In this document: positions 1 to 9,690 of the stretch, in pieces | Numbering within the stretch: the stretch's first letter is position 1 | Layout: the number at the start of each line of letters is the position of its first letter | Assembly: GCF_002104995.1 (NCBI RefSeq) | Contig: NW_024468375.1 | Coordinates: 1 to 29,105, forward strand | Origin: Linderina pennispora | Lineage: Eukaryota > Kickxellomycota > Kickxellomycetes > Kickxellales > Kickxellaceae | Direction of reading: 5' to 3' | Length of the DNA stretch: 29,105 nucleotides | Notes under the pieces: generated by a model | Told to the model about the DNA's origin: nothing | Databases searched by the model: none | Seen by the model: the letters and a program-made list of their open reading frames with translations, nothing else | Translations under genes and position numbers: made by a program

Positions 1-588
1 TCAACGCGATCCCTGTCGAGGCTGACGACACGAAAGAAATGCTGCTTGAGAGGCGTGGGCTGCAGTTTGCTGCCAATAACCTCTTCCCCAGCTCCCGCTT
101 TGTTGGACCAGGCTTTTCACACACCATGTGTTCCCTGGCCTGGCATTCTCGGCTGGTAGTGGTCAGATTTTCAGCGGTGGCGGTTCATTCGGCTTGGGTA
201 GTTTTGGCGGGATTGTATCGTGCAGTGGTACTGCTCCTGGTATGCCTTGTCCTGCCCCAGCCCCAGCTCCAGTTCCTGCCTCAGCCTCAGCCTCAGCCTC
301 AGCCTCAGCCTCAGCCTCAGCCAGCCCTGAGCCCCAACCTGCCCGGCACCCGCTCCTCACCATGTGACCAGGGCCAGGCTCAGGGTCAGGGATGCCAGTT
401 CCTGCACCACAGCCTGCTCCTGACCTCAGCCCGCTCCCCAGCCTGCACCGCAGCCTTGCGACCAGTCTCAGGGCCAGGATGCTCTTATGCAAGCACCAGC
501 TACGTTCAACTTCAGCAACAGCCAGAACAGCAACCTGCAGAATATCCGGTACCGCGAGAACACTCTGTTACGAACAACGAGGAGCTAG
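1..588 (+). pseudogene. Broken 3' end of an FG-nucleoporin-like, low-complexity gene
   Basis: No single frame stays open, but three successive frames read like one protein. Frame 3 from base 3 reads into a stretch around LLERRGLQFAANNLF. Near base 128 the sensible reading moves to frame 2, with Gly/Phe-rich text (IFSGGGSFGLGSFGG) followed by Pro/Ala repeats. After a TGA at 365-367 and a further shift near 430-445, frame 1 gives a Gln-rich stretch and a Phe/Asn/Ser tail (TFNFSNSQNSN) ending at TAG 586-588. FG pairs in Gly/Ser/Asn context are typical of FG nucleoporins, but no folded domain is visible, so the identity is tentative. The 5' end lies outside the window. It may be a decayed gene, a gene with unrecognised introns, or a stretch with sequencing indels near the microsatellite. 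Confidence 0.35.
278..322. repeat. GCCTCA hexanucleotide microsatellite
   Basis: Seven head-to-tail copies of GCCTCA run from 278 to 319, with a partial copy to 322. Because the unit is six bases long, copy-number change would not by itself shift the frame. It encodes Ala-Ser repeats in one frame and Pro-Gln repeats in another, inside the broken FG-like gene. Confidence 0.9.
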
Positions 589-2557
589 TGCTAGGAACAT
601 CCAAGCAGGTGCAAACACGAATCTGAACTACATGGGTCCGGCTGAGGCCATTGTTGGCCAGTTATACGCTTTTGCGATGCGAATGCCTCATGCTATGCGG
701 CTGGAAATTAACGACAGCCCGAATCTTAGGCAGATAAATAGCCACTTTGGTTTTACGCAATAGGAAATTATATGCATCTACAAACAATGCGTACACAACT
801 ACATATAGTGTATTTGAACCTTGTTGACATTCCGAGGGTCCGGAGTCTCCCAGCCCCACCATGGGCATGGCCGAAAGGCATACATACAAGGGCCCAGACA
901 GACAACCAGCTTTCCTCCTTCCCCTCAGTCAATTTGAGAAAGTTTATTTTTCCATATATTCTATACCCACTCATTCCCCAAGTTAACAAGAGCAGCTCTT
1001 GCGCTGAACCAATGGAGATATCTAGTGGGAGGACCTGTGACCACTACAATAACAACTTGTCACCCCTGGTTTCACTGATGAGGTCAGATGCTGCACAAGA
1101 TCAAAAGGAGTTTACAGAGCAAGTCACTCAAGCCCGTGTTGAAGCTTAAGAGTTTTTTTTTAACCAAGTAAATAATTTCTAGCGGACGGTCGGACACTTT
1201 TTGGACTATAAAATCTTATATATAGGTAAAGATAATCACTCATCCCCTATATTAACAAACCTTACTCTATTCGTCACACATTGTAGGATGGCCGACAAGA
1301 ATAACTGGAGCTTTCTGTGACATTGGAAAAGAGATATGCCCCTACGCGTAAATACTTAACAGACTACAACGCTTTAAAAAGAGTATTTATTGCCGAGTGT
1401 AACATAAATAACAAACTTTTTGGCACAAATTGCGAAGAGCATCCATGATATCACTACGTTTACACAAGAACCTAAGGCAAACCTTTGCAGGCTACTTGGT
1501 GATGCCGAGCTATCCATAGATGATAACAACTGCTCGTTGTTGATTTAGACACGCATCTTGCTTCGAATGCAACCCAACTCAATTGGCTAGTCCTAGTTCA
1601 GACAGGGATGCAGCCCTCATTATACGTCACCAAATTCCCTGGTTGGTCCTTGCCCTGTTCTAGCTCTGGGAGCAAACTTACCTGAGCTGTGGTAGAACAT
1701 GATTTTGATTATTTTGAGTGTTTAGAGATAAAAGAGGCAACAAGGAATCGAGATAGGGCGGGCGGTGCTCTTCTCTGGATCTATATCCCCTTTTGAAATA
1801 GTCCACATGCACAGTTTGCTTTTGACAGCCCTTTTGTACCGATGCAGTTCCCCCTTGTGAAAGCGCTGCACGCTTACAGAAAAGCGTTTCCGATTACGCA
1901 GTCAGCTAGTGCAGCCCAATATGAATTAAAGCCAGGGCTGCCCGACAAGACAATGGCATTCTGGCAGGCTGTTAGACTGTGTGCAAGAGGCGGGGCTCTG
2001 GGATGCAAATGCGCAGGTGCTGCAGAGCCAGGAGAAAACATATTGGTTGACAGAAATCTTTGCTGTCGCAAGTACATGTGCTGGCCAAGATCTGCACATG
2101 GGTACCTGCCTCTCTGTTTTCAACGGCAGCCAATTCAATGATGTTCACATATGCTGTAGATACTATGCGTAGTGCCGAGAAAAAAGTGGCCGATTTTCTT
2201 GTCAGCTCAAGAGCCAAGACCTCAGATCACCACATGAAGGTATCTTTTACCGATGTACTGTACCCTGTGCGGCTTTTCCATCTCTTCTTTCCTGCTTGCC
2301 GAGCTTGACGCTATCGATAGCTCAAGACATGTACCGAAATTTTTTTCAGCATGTATCTGAAGCATGTAGCATTCAACAAATGTGCTCAACAGCTGCGCAC
2401 TGCACGATTTCAACAAAGGACCATAATGACTCTGATTGCAATAAAAGGCATGTCCATTATCAGAGTGGACCGTGATAAGGGCCAACGCAAGCGCCCACAG
2501 TCCTCTTACTTTTACCACCTTCTGTACTATCCCCCTCTACCCACAAAAATTTCCCAA
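589..2557. other. Gene-poor interval upstream of the bromodomain gene
   Basis: About 1.9 kb with no ORF that resembles a protein family. The stretch from about 1140 to 1470 is visibly AT-rich, with a T9 run near 1153. A 47-codon open segment at 1305-1448 without a start codon is treated as a finding. ORFs of 60-125 codons here overlap on both strands and show no motifs, so I leave them out. The last few hundred bases must hold the promoter of the gene that starts at 2558. Confidence 0.5.
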
Positions 2558-4276
2558 ATGACTATGGCTGTGTCAGATAAGCGGCTTGCCGACGAATACA
2601 CAACCCGCGACAAAATCCTAGTTCTCAGCCTAGTGTCCTCCATGGGCACTGAAAGCTGGACCAGGATCTCCGAGACACTTGCGCGCTGCCCTGGGGCGCT
2701 CTCCAAACCCTCGCATACCCCCACCGACGTCGAGTGCCAGCGGATATACACAGACTTGGTGCCGGCCGGCAGCACAGTCAATTCCAAAGAAGCAATCCAC
2801 AGAGTCCTGCACGCACTGAAGGAGCAGCGGATCGATGAGCTTGCTGGTGAGCTCAAAGTAGTTGATTCAGAGCTTAAAATTGCCGAGCAGCAGCAGCAGG
2901 CGAGACGCGCGGCGGAGCAACTCGAGATGGCACGGAAGAAGGAGGAGGACGATAGGCGGATTGCTGAGAAGGCGAAAGAAGAGGAAGAAACCAAGGCAAA
3001 GCTGGCTGCGGAAAAGGCGAGGCGTATGGCGGAGGAGGAGAAGGCGAAGCGCGAGGCAGAGGAGCTTGCACAGAGGGCAGCCGAGGAGAAGGCTAAGGCG
3101 GAAGCCGAGGAGCTGGCCAAGAGGGCTACTGAGGAGAAAGCAAAGGCAGAAGCAGAAGCCGAGGCAGCAGCAGCAGCAGAGGCAAGGGAGAAGGCTGACG
3201 CAGAAACCAAAGCCAGGGCGGAGGCAGAAGCCAAAGCCAAGGCTGGAGCAGAAGCCAAGGTCAGGGCGGAAGCTGAAGAGAAGGCAAAACTCGAGGCCGA
3301 GGCGAAAGTTTTGGCTAAAGCAAAGGTTAAGGAGACGGAAGAAGAGGAGAAGCAGCATCAAGAGGAGACAATGTCTGAGCCCAACGAAGAGGAGGGTGAA
3401 GAGGAAGCGGGTGAGAGGAATGATGAGACTGAGGCCAGCGGTGAGCAGGAGCCTGCTTCAGAGACATACTCGACACCTATGGAGCACCCTGACGAGGAGG
3501 AAGTGGGCTCCAAACCCGAATCCAAGGATAGCACACAGCGCGAAACTAGAGACGGCAGCATGGCTGAGGAGACTGAGGAACTGCAATCCGAGAACAATGA
3601 ACAATCAGCCGAGCCAGTCGAGGAGACGAGTCGCGTCGATGCACAAAATGACGTCGAGACAATGGATGTCGATACCGCCAAGCAAGGCAAGGCAGAGGCA
3701 GAGCCGTCCGAGTCCGAAGACATCAAACCCAAGCCGCCAGCCACGGCAAGCCGGCCAACCTCGACTGTGGATGAGCAGCAGCTGCGGAACTGGAAGAAGA
3801 ACGTGAACATGGTGTGGCGGGACATCTCAGGACACCGCCTGGGCAGCATGTTCAACACGGCGATCAAGAAGGCGGACGCGCCAAACTACTACGAGGCGAT
3901 CAAGGAGCCACTGGATCTGAAGGCGATCAAGAACCGGGTGCGCGACGAGGAGATCACGACCACGGTGGAGTTTTACCGCGACGTCATGCATATGCTGCAG
4001 AACGCGCTCATGTACAACGGCGAGGAGACAGAGGTGTACCAGATGACGATGGAGATTATTCCCGACGCGCGTGCCTGGATTGAGCAGCTGCTGCAGACCG
4101 AGGCGGCGGTGATTCCACGCGATGACGAGCCCGCGGGCCATGCATTGCGAGTCAAGATTGATGAATTGGAGGACCAGGAGAGCGACTCGTCGGTCAATGA
4201 GCCCATGCGGTCGCCGGCCAAGCGCAAGCGGCGGGTGGCCTCGGACCGCGCAGCCAAGCAGATCCGGCAGCAATAG
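2558..4276 (+). CDS. BRD8: BRD8-like bromodomain protein, probable NuA4 acetyltransferase subunit
   Basis: This 572-residue protein combines three parts. An N-terminal segment (about 1-105) has a Trp-containing helical motif (SSMGTESWTRISETLAR) like the SANT-like start of BRD8. A long Ala/Glu/Lys coiled coil (about 110-263) is followed by an acidic low-complexity linker. A bromodomain spans about 415-510, with the acetyl-lysine-binding Asn in MYN at residue 487. The tail is basic (KRKRR), a likely nuclear localisation signal. In BRD8/Bdc1 this order belongs to a subunit of the NuA4/TIP60 histone acetyltransferase complex, which is the inferred role. The frame is open upstream to an ATG at 2351, but I chose ATG 2558 because the conserved part begins right after it; ATG 2564 is also possible. 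It converges on ATG8, with 223 bp between the stops. No introns are apparent. Confidence 0.85.
   Translation: MTMAVSDKRLADEYTTRDKILVLSLVSSMGTESWTRISETLARCPGALSKPSHTPTDVECQRIYTDLVPAGSTVNSKEAIHRVLHALKEQRIDELAGELKVVDSELKIAEQQQQARRAAEQLEMARKKEEDDRRIAEKAKEEEETKAKLAAEKARRMAEEEKAKREAEELAQRAAEEKAKAEAEELAKRATEEKAKAEAEAEAAAAAEAREKADAETKARAEAEAKAKAGAEAKVRAEAEEKAKLEAEAKVLAKAKVKETEEEEKQHQEETMSEPNEEEGEEEAGERNDETEASGEQEPASETYSTPMEHPDEEEVGSKPESKDSTQRETRDGSMAEETEELQSENNEQSAEPVEETSRVDAQNDVETMDVDTAKQGKAEAEPSESEDIKPKPPATASRPTSTVDEQQLRNWKKNVNMVWRDISGHRLGSMFNTAIKKADAPNYYEAIKEPLDLKAIKNRVRDEEITTTVEFYRDVMHMLQNALMYNGEETEVYQMTMEIIPDARAWIEQLLQTEAAVIPRDDEPAGHALRVKIDELEDQESDSSVNEPMRSPAKRKRRVASDRAAKQIRQQ
2885..3345 (+). 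repeat. Coding repeat region for an Ala/Glu/Lys coiled coil
   Basis: Degenerate units built on GCN GAG GAG AAG GCN AAG repeat inside the bromodomain gene and encode AEEKAKAEAEEL-type heptads. The bias also keeps several other frames open over hundreds of bases on both strands, which produces long shadow ORFs. The region probably evolves by unequal slippage. Confidence 0.8.
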
Positions 4277-4499
4277 GCCTCTTTGGATAAAATAATACGC
4301 GAATCCAGTGATGCTCACTATACACATTAGGTGCCAGACTTTATAAGAAAGCGACATGAAAGACGGAGAGACGAGGGGAAGTGAGGGGAAACAACAAAAA
4401 ACAACAGAGCAAGTATGAATTGCTACATAAAATAGAAACAAGGGGTCAGAAGGAGAGGAATTGGAAAGACGGTTCTTCTCCAGCGTGGGCTACGTCGTT

Positions 4500-5260
<761 letters not shown>

Positions 5261-6082
5261 AGTGGCAGATTGTTTTCCGGAGCTGTAGGTGTTTCTCTGT
5301 TCAAGAATAAAGTAGGTCGTGTGGGGGTGGGAATGACTAGAGGTTCGTCAGAAAGAAAGAAATAAAAAAGAAATTTAAATTAATACACAAGAGAGCTAAA
5401 GAAGAAAGAATAGAAAATTGGCGTGCAACAGAGGCGGCGGGCTCAAGAGGAGGGGGCTTTATACGTGTCTGGTGGGACCTGGATGATACAAGGTCACGGG
5501 GTATGATGGCGTCGCGGGCTATTGATTTTCGCCAAAGGAGCTGCCATATTCCACCAGGCTTTTAGAGCGAAAGAGACTTTTAAACCTCATCCTCAAGAGT
5601 AGACCCCGTCCACGCTGTTGAGCGAGGGCGAGAGGTATAGTGCGCACAGTGGTGCATAGACAGGAATTTTCCTGGACTGTGAGAAACGAATACCAATCGA
5701 TACACAGATTCGGTTTTTTTGGGCTGTGCGCACAGGGCGAACACCGGCGCAACCGATAATGGGGGAGTGCTCAGGAAAGCGTCCGGGCCGTGGGCAGCGG
5801 ATGCGTTGAGGGAAAGCGCTGTGCTTTCCGGGCATACCGGCGGTGTGCATCCAGGTGTACCACGCACGCACAGTGAATTGCATCGGCGGGTACGTGGAAC
5901 ACTGCCGCCATCATCTGACCCGACGCCAGTACATTGTGTATTGGTTAACGAGGACACCATGTATTAAATGACATTAGAGTGCTAACGAGTGGTGCGTTCC
6001 CACACAATCAATGGCACATGTGGCCGCTCTTGGGACTGTCAATGACGAATGGCATGAATAGGCGCCAAAGGCCAGACGCCAT
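5261..6082. other. ATG8 upstream region and ornithine decarboxylase 3' flank
   Basis: About 820 bp between the ATG8 start codon and the ornithine decarboxylase stop, both on the minus strand. It should contain the ATG8 promoter and leader. An A/T-rich tract at about 5360-5410 includes TTTAAATTAATA, a possible core promoter element roughly 120-130 bp from the ATG. The short ORFs here overlap on both strands and resemble nothing. Confidence 0.5.
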
Positions 6083-7443
6083 TCAGAGCAGCATGCCCTC
6101 GGTGTCAACGTAGACCATGTCGCTGAGGCGGAATCCGTTGAAGCGCGACGCGGCACAGTTGGTGTAGGCACCCATGCCATCAAACACCAGCCAGTCGCCG
6201 ATCTGCAGCTCCGGCAGCATGCCCGACGGCATGATGCAGTCGATGGAGTCGCAGGTGGGACCCCACACGCTGCTCTCAAACATCATGCCAAGCTGGGCGT
6301 CAGCCGGGGCATTGATGAACTGCGAGTTTGCGGTCAGCACGCGCGGCACCGGGTGCTGGTGGTCAAACATGATGCAGTTGAAGCTGCCGTAGACGCCGTC
6401 GTTGACGTAGTACATGAACGCAGGGTTCTCGTCGCCGGTGGGCGCAGTGTTGTTCAGCACGCCTTCCTCACCCTCGTAGTACTCGGGCTTGGAGTCGCGC
6501 ACGACCTGGCGGCGAGCCACGATGTTGACAGCCAGCGTGAAAGCAGACGCAACAAAGTAGCGGCCGGGCTCGGCGATGATGCGCAGGGAGGGCATGTCGG
6601 CAAAGTACCTGTCGATGGCAGCGGTGAGCACACGAGCCACGTCCTCGAAAGCCAGACCACTGGCGTCGCCGCGGCCGGGGAATCCGCCGCCAATGTCGAG
6701 CAGCTCCAGGTTGAAGCCCAGGGCAGCAGCCTGGTCGAACACCTGGCGCGCGCGCATCACAGCGTCGCTAAAAGCATGCTCGCTCTGGCATCCGCTGCCG
6801 ACATGGAAGCTGACGCCAACAACGTTGATGCCCAGCTGCTTGGCGGTGGCCAGCAGGTGCTGGGTGGTGTCCAGGGCAGCGCCGAACTTGAGCCCCAGCT
6901 GGCACAGCGAGTGCGAGTCGTCGGTCAGGATGCGCAGGATGGCCTTGGCGCCCGGGTACTGCTGCTGCAGCTTGTACAGCTCGTCGGCATTGTCAAAGGT
7001 CATCATGGCCACGTCATTGGCCTTGGCAAACCGCAGGTGCGACGCCGGCTTGCACGGATGGGCATACACGATGTTGCTGGGCTGTGCGCCCTCGCCAGCA
7101 CCTGCTGGATCTCGGCCTTGCTGGCGCAGTCGAAGCCGGCGCCCAGGCGGTGCAGGAGCTTGACCACCAGCGGATCCGGGTTGCACTTGACGGCAAAGAA
7201 CGGCTGCACGCGCGGCAGATGGCGCACCCACCGGTAGAACTGGCGCGCAACCTCGCCCAGGTCGGCAACAAAGAACGCGTCCTCGGCGTCGGGCTGCGAG
7301 AGCTTGGCCTGCAGGGCATCGGCGATGTTGCCGTGCGAGATGCGCGGCATCGCAGTGTCCGTGGACTGCATGCTCTTGAGCTTGGTGGGCATCTCGTGGA
7401 GCTGGTCCGCCCGCCGGACTGCGGGATCAGTGGTGATATGCAT
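6083..7443 (-). CDS. SPE1: Ornithine decarboxylase, frame broken by one missing base
   Basis: This PLP enzyme makes putrescine from ornithine, the first step of polyamine synthesis. The first frame runs from ATG 7443 for 117 codons and contains PFFAVKCNPDP, with the PLP-binding Lys at residue 86, and FDCASKAEIQQVLA. The conserved sequence then continues in a second frame from about 7093, starting EGAQPSNIVYAHPCK. It carries SFHVGSGC, LDIGGGFPG, EPGRYF, and WGPTCDS with the catalytic Cys at about residue 398, then DWLVFDGMGAYT, ending at TGA 6083-6085. Counting one lost base near 7093-7096, the product would be about 453 residues, normal for the family. Everything on both sides of the break is well conserved, so a sequencing error or a very recent mutation is more likely than old decay. 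No intron fits the gap. Confidence 0.93.
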
Positions 7444-8838
7444 GATTAAGCAGATGTACGTATAGGGTTAGATGCTACGGGGGAGGTAACGGCTCAGTTT
7501 GTTTCCCAAAGATTTCTGTCCTTGGATCTCCTTCAGAGGAAATGCAAAAGATGAAGCGCAGGGAACACGACGGGGACGGGGCCAGCGACGAAGCTCCGAA
7601 ACAAAAGAGATTCCCCCTCTGGATAACTCGGGGGTGTATAATGGATCCTCAGAAGGGTAGAGCGAATGCGGGTGCTGCCCAGGGTGGTGCGCCGGCAAAC
7701 GACCGCAAGGAGACAAGGGTGGGGAGTGGGATTCTAGGGTCCGTGGTTACAGTGGTACGACTCCAGGCTCGGGAGAGGCACCAAAAGCTACAAAATGTGA
7801 GGCTGTCTGTCCCTCGACGTGACGACAAAAAAGGGGTTTAGGAGGGTGGGAGGGGTGCTGTGACGCGAATGGGCGAGCAAGAACTGGCGGATCGGCTGCT
7901 GTATCTGGCTTCTGAGAGTGCTGCAAGCAGATAGAAGGTAAAAGAAAAACTGCGAGTGTGAGGAGATAAGGGGGAAAGAAATGTGGTGGTCCTGCGGCCA
8001 GTGCTGGCTTTTAACCAGTTCCTCGCCTCAGACACTGGGACCACGGCGACAGCAGCACCCGGTTGCGAAATGCTAAAATTTTCTTGCTGTTCCCAACAAC
8101 CGCTGCCTCCCAGCTGCTCCCATTGGTCTTCTGGGGACAGTCCTGATTGCCACTCTTTATTTACCAGCACATTCTGGCTGGTGCGCAAAGCCCGACATGG
8201 CGGACTTGTAAAAAAGTGGCCGATGTGCAAGCCGGCCAGGCAGATGGACCCTCCTCCCTCTCGCCACTGCCTGTGGCAGCAGCAGCAGCATTCTCAGGGC
8301 CATTGGCATGCAGATGCCGTTGTCGAAGACTTTATTTAAAGGCTGTCCAGCGCAATCGCTGCAAAATCTAGGGGGCGTGCGAGGGGTTGCTGAATTATTA
8401 ATCCCAATGTGACCGTGTTTGATCTCTACATGTGGTGGCCCGCGGGTGGCGACCGCATATACCGCTGACTTTCAGGAGCAAACAAAAGCTGGCACAATAC
8501 CTGCGGCAAGTCCGGCTGTGCCTAGGGGGCTGAAACATCAGTGCTCTGACCATGTCACAGACTGCAGCGATATACGATGAGCTAGCACTGATGACCCGGC
8601 CGCAATGACCGTACCATCCAGACCCGCCTTCTGCAAAGAAAGCGGGCAGAAAGTACCGATGGCTAGGGCTAATACAAAATCCGATGGCGGCAAGTCCGAC
8701 TGGTATGCAGCCTAACTGCAGTGGCATGCCCACACGCATATACGCTCAGGCGTCCATTGCATCTGTCAATGGCCAGCATACACGGTGTCTGCCATATATG
8801 GCATTGTGTATGTTTTTATTCAGAAAACGAAAAATAGC
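7444..8838. other. Gene-poor interval upstream of ornithine decarboxylase
   Basis: About 1.4 kb between the ornithine decarboxylase start and the stop of the poly(A)-binding protein gene, both minus strand. It should hold the decarboxylase promoter and leader. A CAG-rich tract lies near 8275-8292 and a TATTTAAA sequence near 8332-8339. The ORFs here (up to 130 codons, both strands) have biased, motif-free sequences, and I do not believe any of them. Confidence 0.45.
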
Positions 8839-9474
8839 TCAGTACGGCGAGTAATAGGCGCCCCGCCCACGTCCCCGATACCCCCCGTAGCCGCGTCCCC
8901 TGGGCATGTACCCGCCCCTCCCCCTGCCTCTGCCCCGGCCCCGATTCATGCCCGGCACATTTGTGCGCTTCGGGTTAACCTTCAGCGGCCGGCCATGGAA
9001 CATGGACCCATCGAGAATCTGCGCCTTGGTAACGGCGTCGGTCGTGGCGAACTCCACGTACGCGTATCCCTTCGGGTGGCCCGTGAACTTGTCGCACAGA
9101 ATCGTCACGCGGTTGATCGTGCCGCTGCCCTTGAAGTGCTCTTGCAGGCCCTCGGGAGTCGACGCGTAGTCGACATTGCCGACGTATATGGAGCGTGCGT
9201 CGACGTCGTCCGCCGCAGCCTCTTCGCTCTTTTCAGCTTCTGCCTCGGCTGTCATTTTCTCCTGGAGCTCGCGCAGGCGCTGGGCCTCCTTTTCCATCTC
9301 CTCCATCTGCTTCTTTAGCGCGGCCAGCTCGGGATCGTCATCGAGGCCATCAGCATCGTCGGCATCGTCGGCATCGTCGCCGTGGCCTTCCTCGTAGTGC
9401 TCGGGGTCCTCGTAGGCGTCGGGGTCGACGTGATCTGCGTACTCGTCAATGTGCTTATCGGTTAAATCAGACAT
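8839..9474 (-). CDS. PAB2: Nuclear poly(A)-binding protein, PABPN1/Pab2 type
   Basis: This 211-residue protein has the layout of PABPN1/Pab2, which binds poly(A) tails in the nucleus and affects tail length and RNA surveillance. An acidic N terminus with DDA repeats (about 20-50) is followed by a coiled coil (about 48-82) rich in Glu and Lys. One RRM spans about 94-171, with RNP2 as IYVGNVDY and RNP1 as KGYAYVEF. The tail (177-206) is an Arg-Gly repeat and probably a methylation target. The ATG at 9474 was chosen because [10 protein letters not shown] opens the acidic domain; the frame extends upstream but without similarity. No intron is seen. It lies about 220 bp downstream of PBP1 on the same strand. 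Confidence 0.93.
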   Translation of the reverse strand: MSDLTDKHIDEYADHVDPDAYEDPEHYEEGHGDDADDADDADGLDDDPELAALKKQMEEMEKEAQRLRELQEKMTAEAEAEKSEEAAADDVDARSIYVGNVDYASTPEGLQEHFKGSGTINRVTILCDKFTGHPKGYAYVEFATTDAVTKAQILDGSMFHGRPLKVNPKRTNVPGMNRGRGRGRGRGGYMPRGRGYGGYRGRGRGAYYSPY

Positions 9475-9690
9475 GGGGCTTAATCGTATGTGGGAGTGAC
9501 GGTGGATTTTGGAAACTACTGTGAAAAACATTCCAAACCGGAATTTTGTTTCACCCAGTTCGGATTTATACCATACGTCGGGTTAGCCGAACTATGGTTG
9601 AGAGTGGTGTTTATTGGATTTTTTATAGTGGGTTTTGTTTTAGGTAAGCACTGGGCGCCGGAAGATCCGGGCTGGGGGAGAAGAGCAGGT

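Noticed and set aside
1842-2141. 99-codon plus-strand ORF with several Cys
   Set aside because: Overlapped by ORFs in three other frames and without any family resemblance.
2527-3258. 243-codon minus-strand ORF rich in Ala and Ser
   Set aside because: It is the antisense of the repetitive coiled-coil part of the bromodomain gene; its composition follows from the repeat.
2862-3806. 314-codon plus-strand ORF rich in Arg and Lys
   Set aside because: Same repeat read in another frame; no domain, and it overlaps a gene with a clear bromodomain.
7085-7100. Programmed frameshift in the ornithine decarboxylase mRNA
   Set aside because: No slippery heptamer of the X XXY YYZ type is present and this mechanism is not known for the enzyme itself.
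6353-7237. 294-codon plus-strand ORF
   Set aside because: Antisense of ornithine decarboxylase, opened by its third-position GC bias.
7838-8230. 130-codon minus-strand ORF upstream of ornithine decarboxylase
   Set aside because: Low-complexity Ser/Pro-rich sequence without motifs; more likely leader or promoter DNA.
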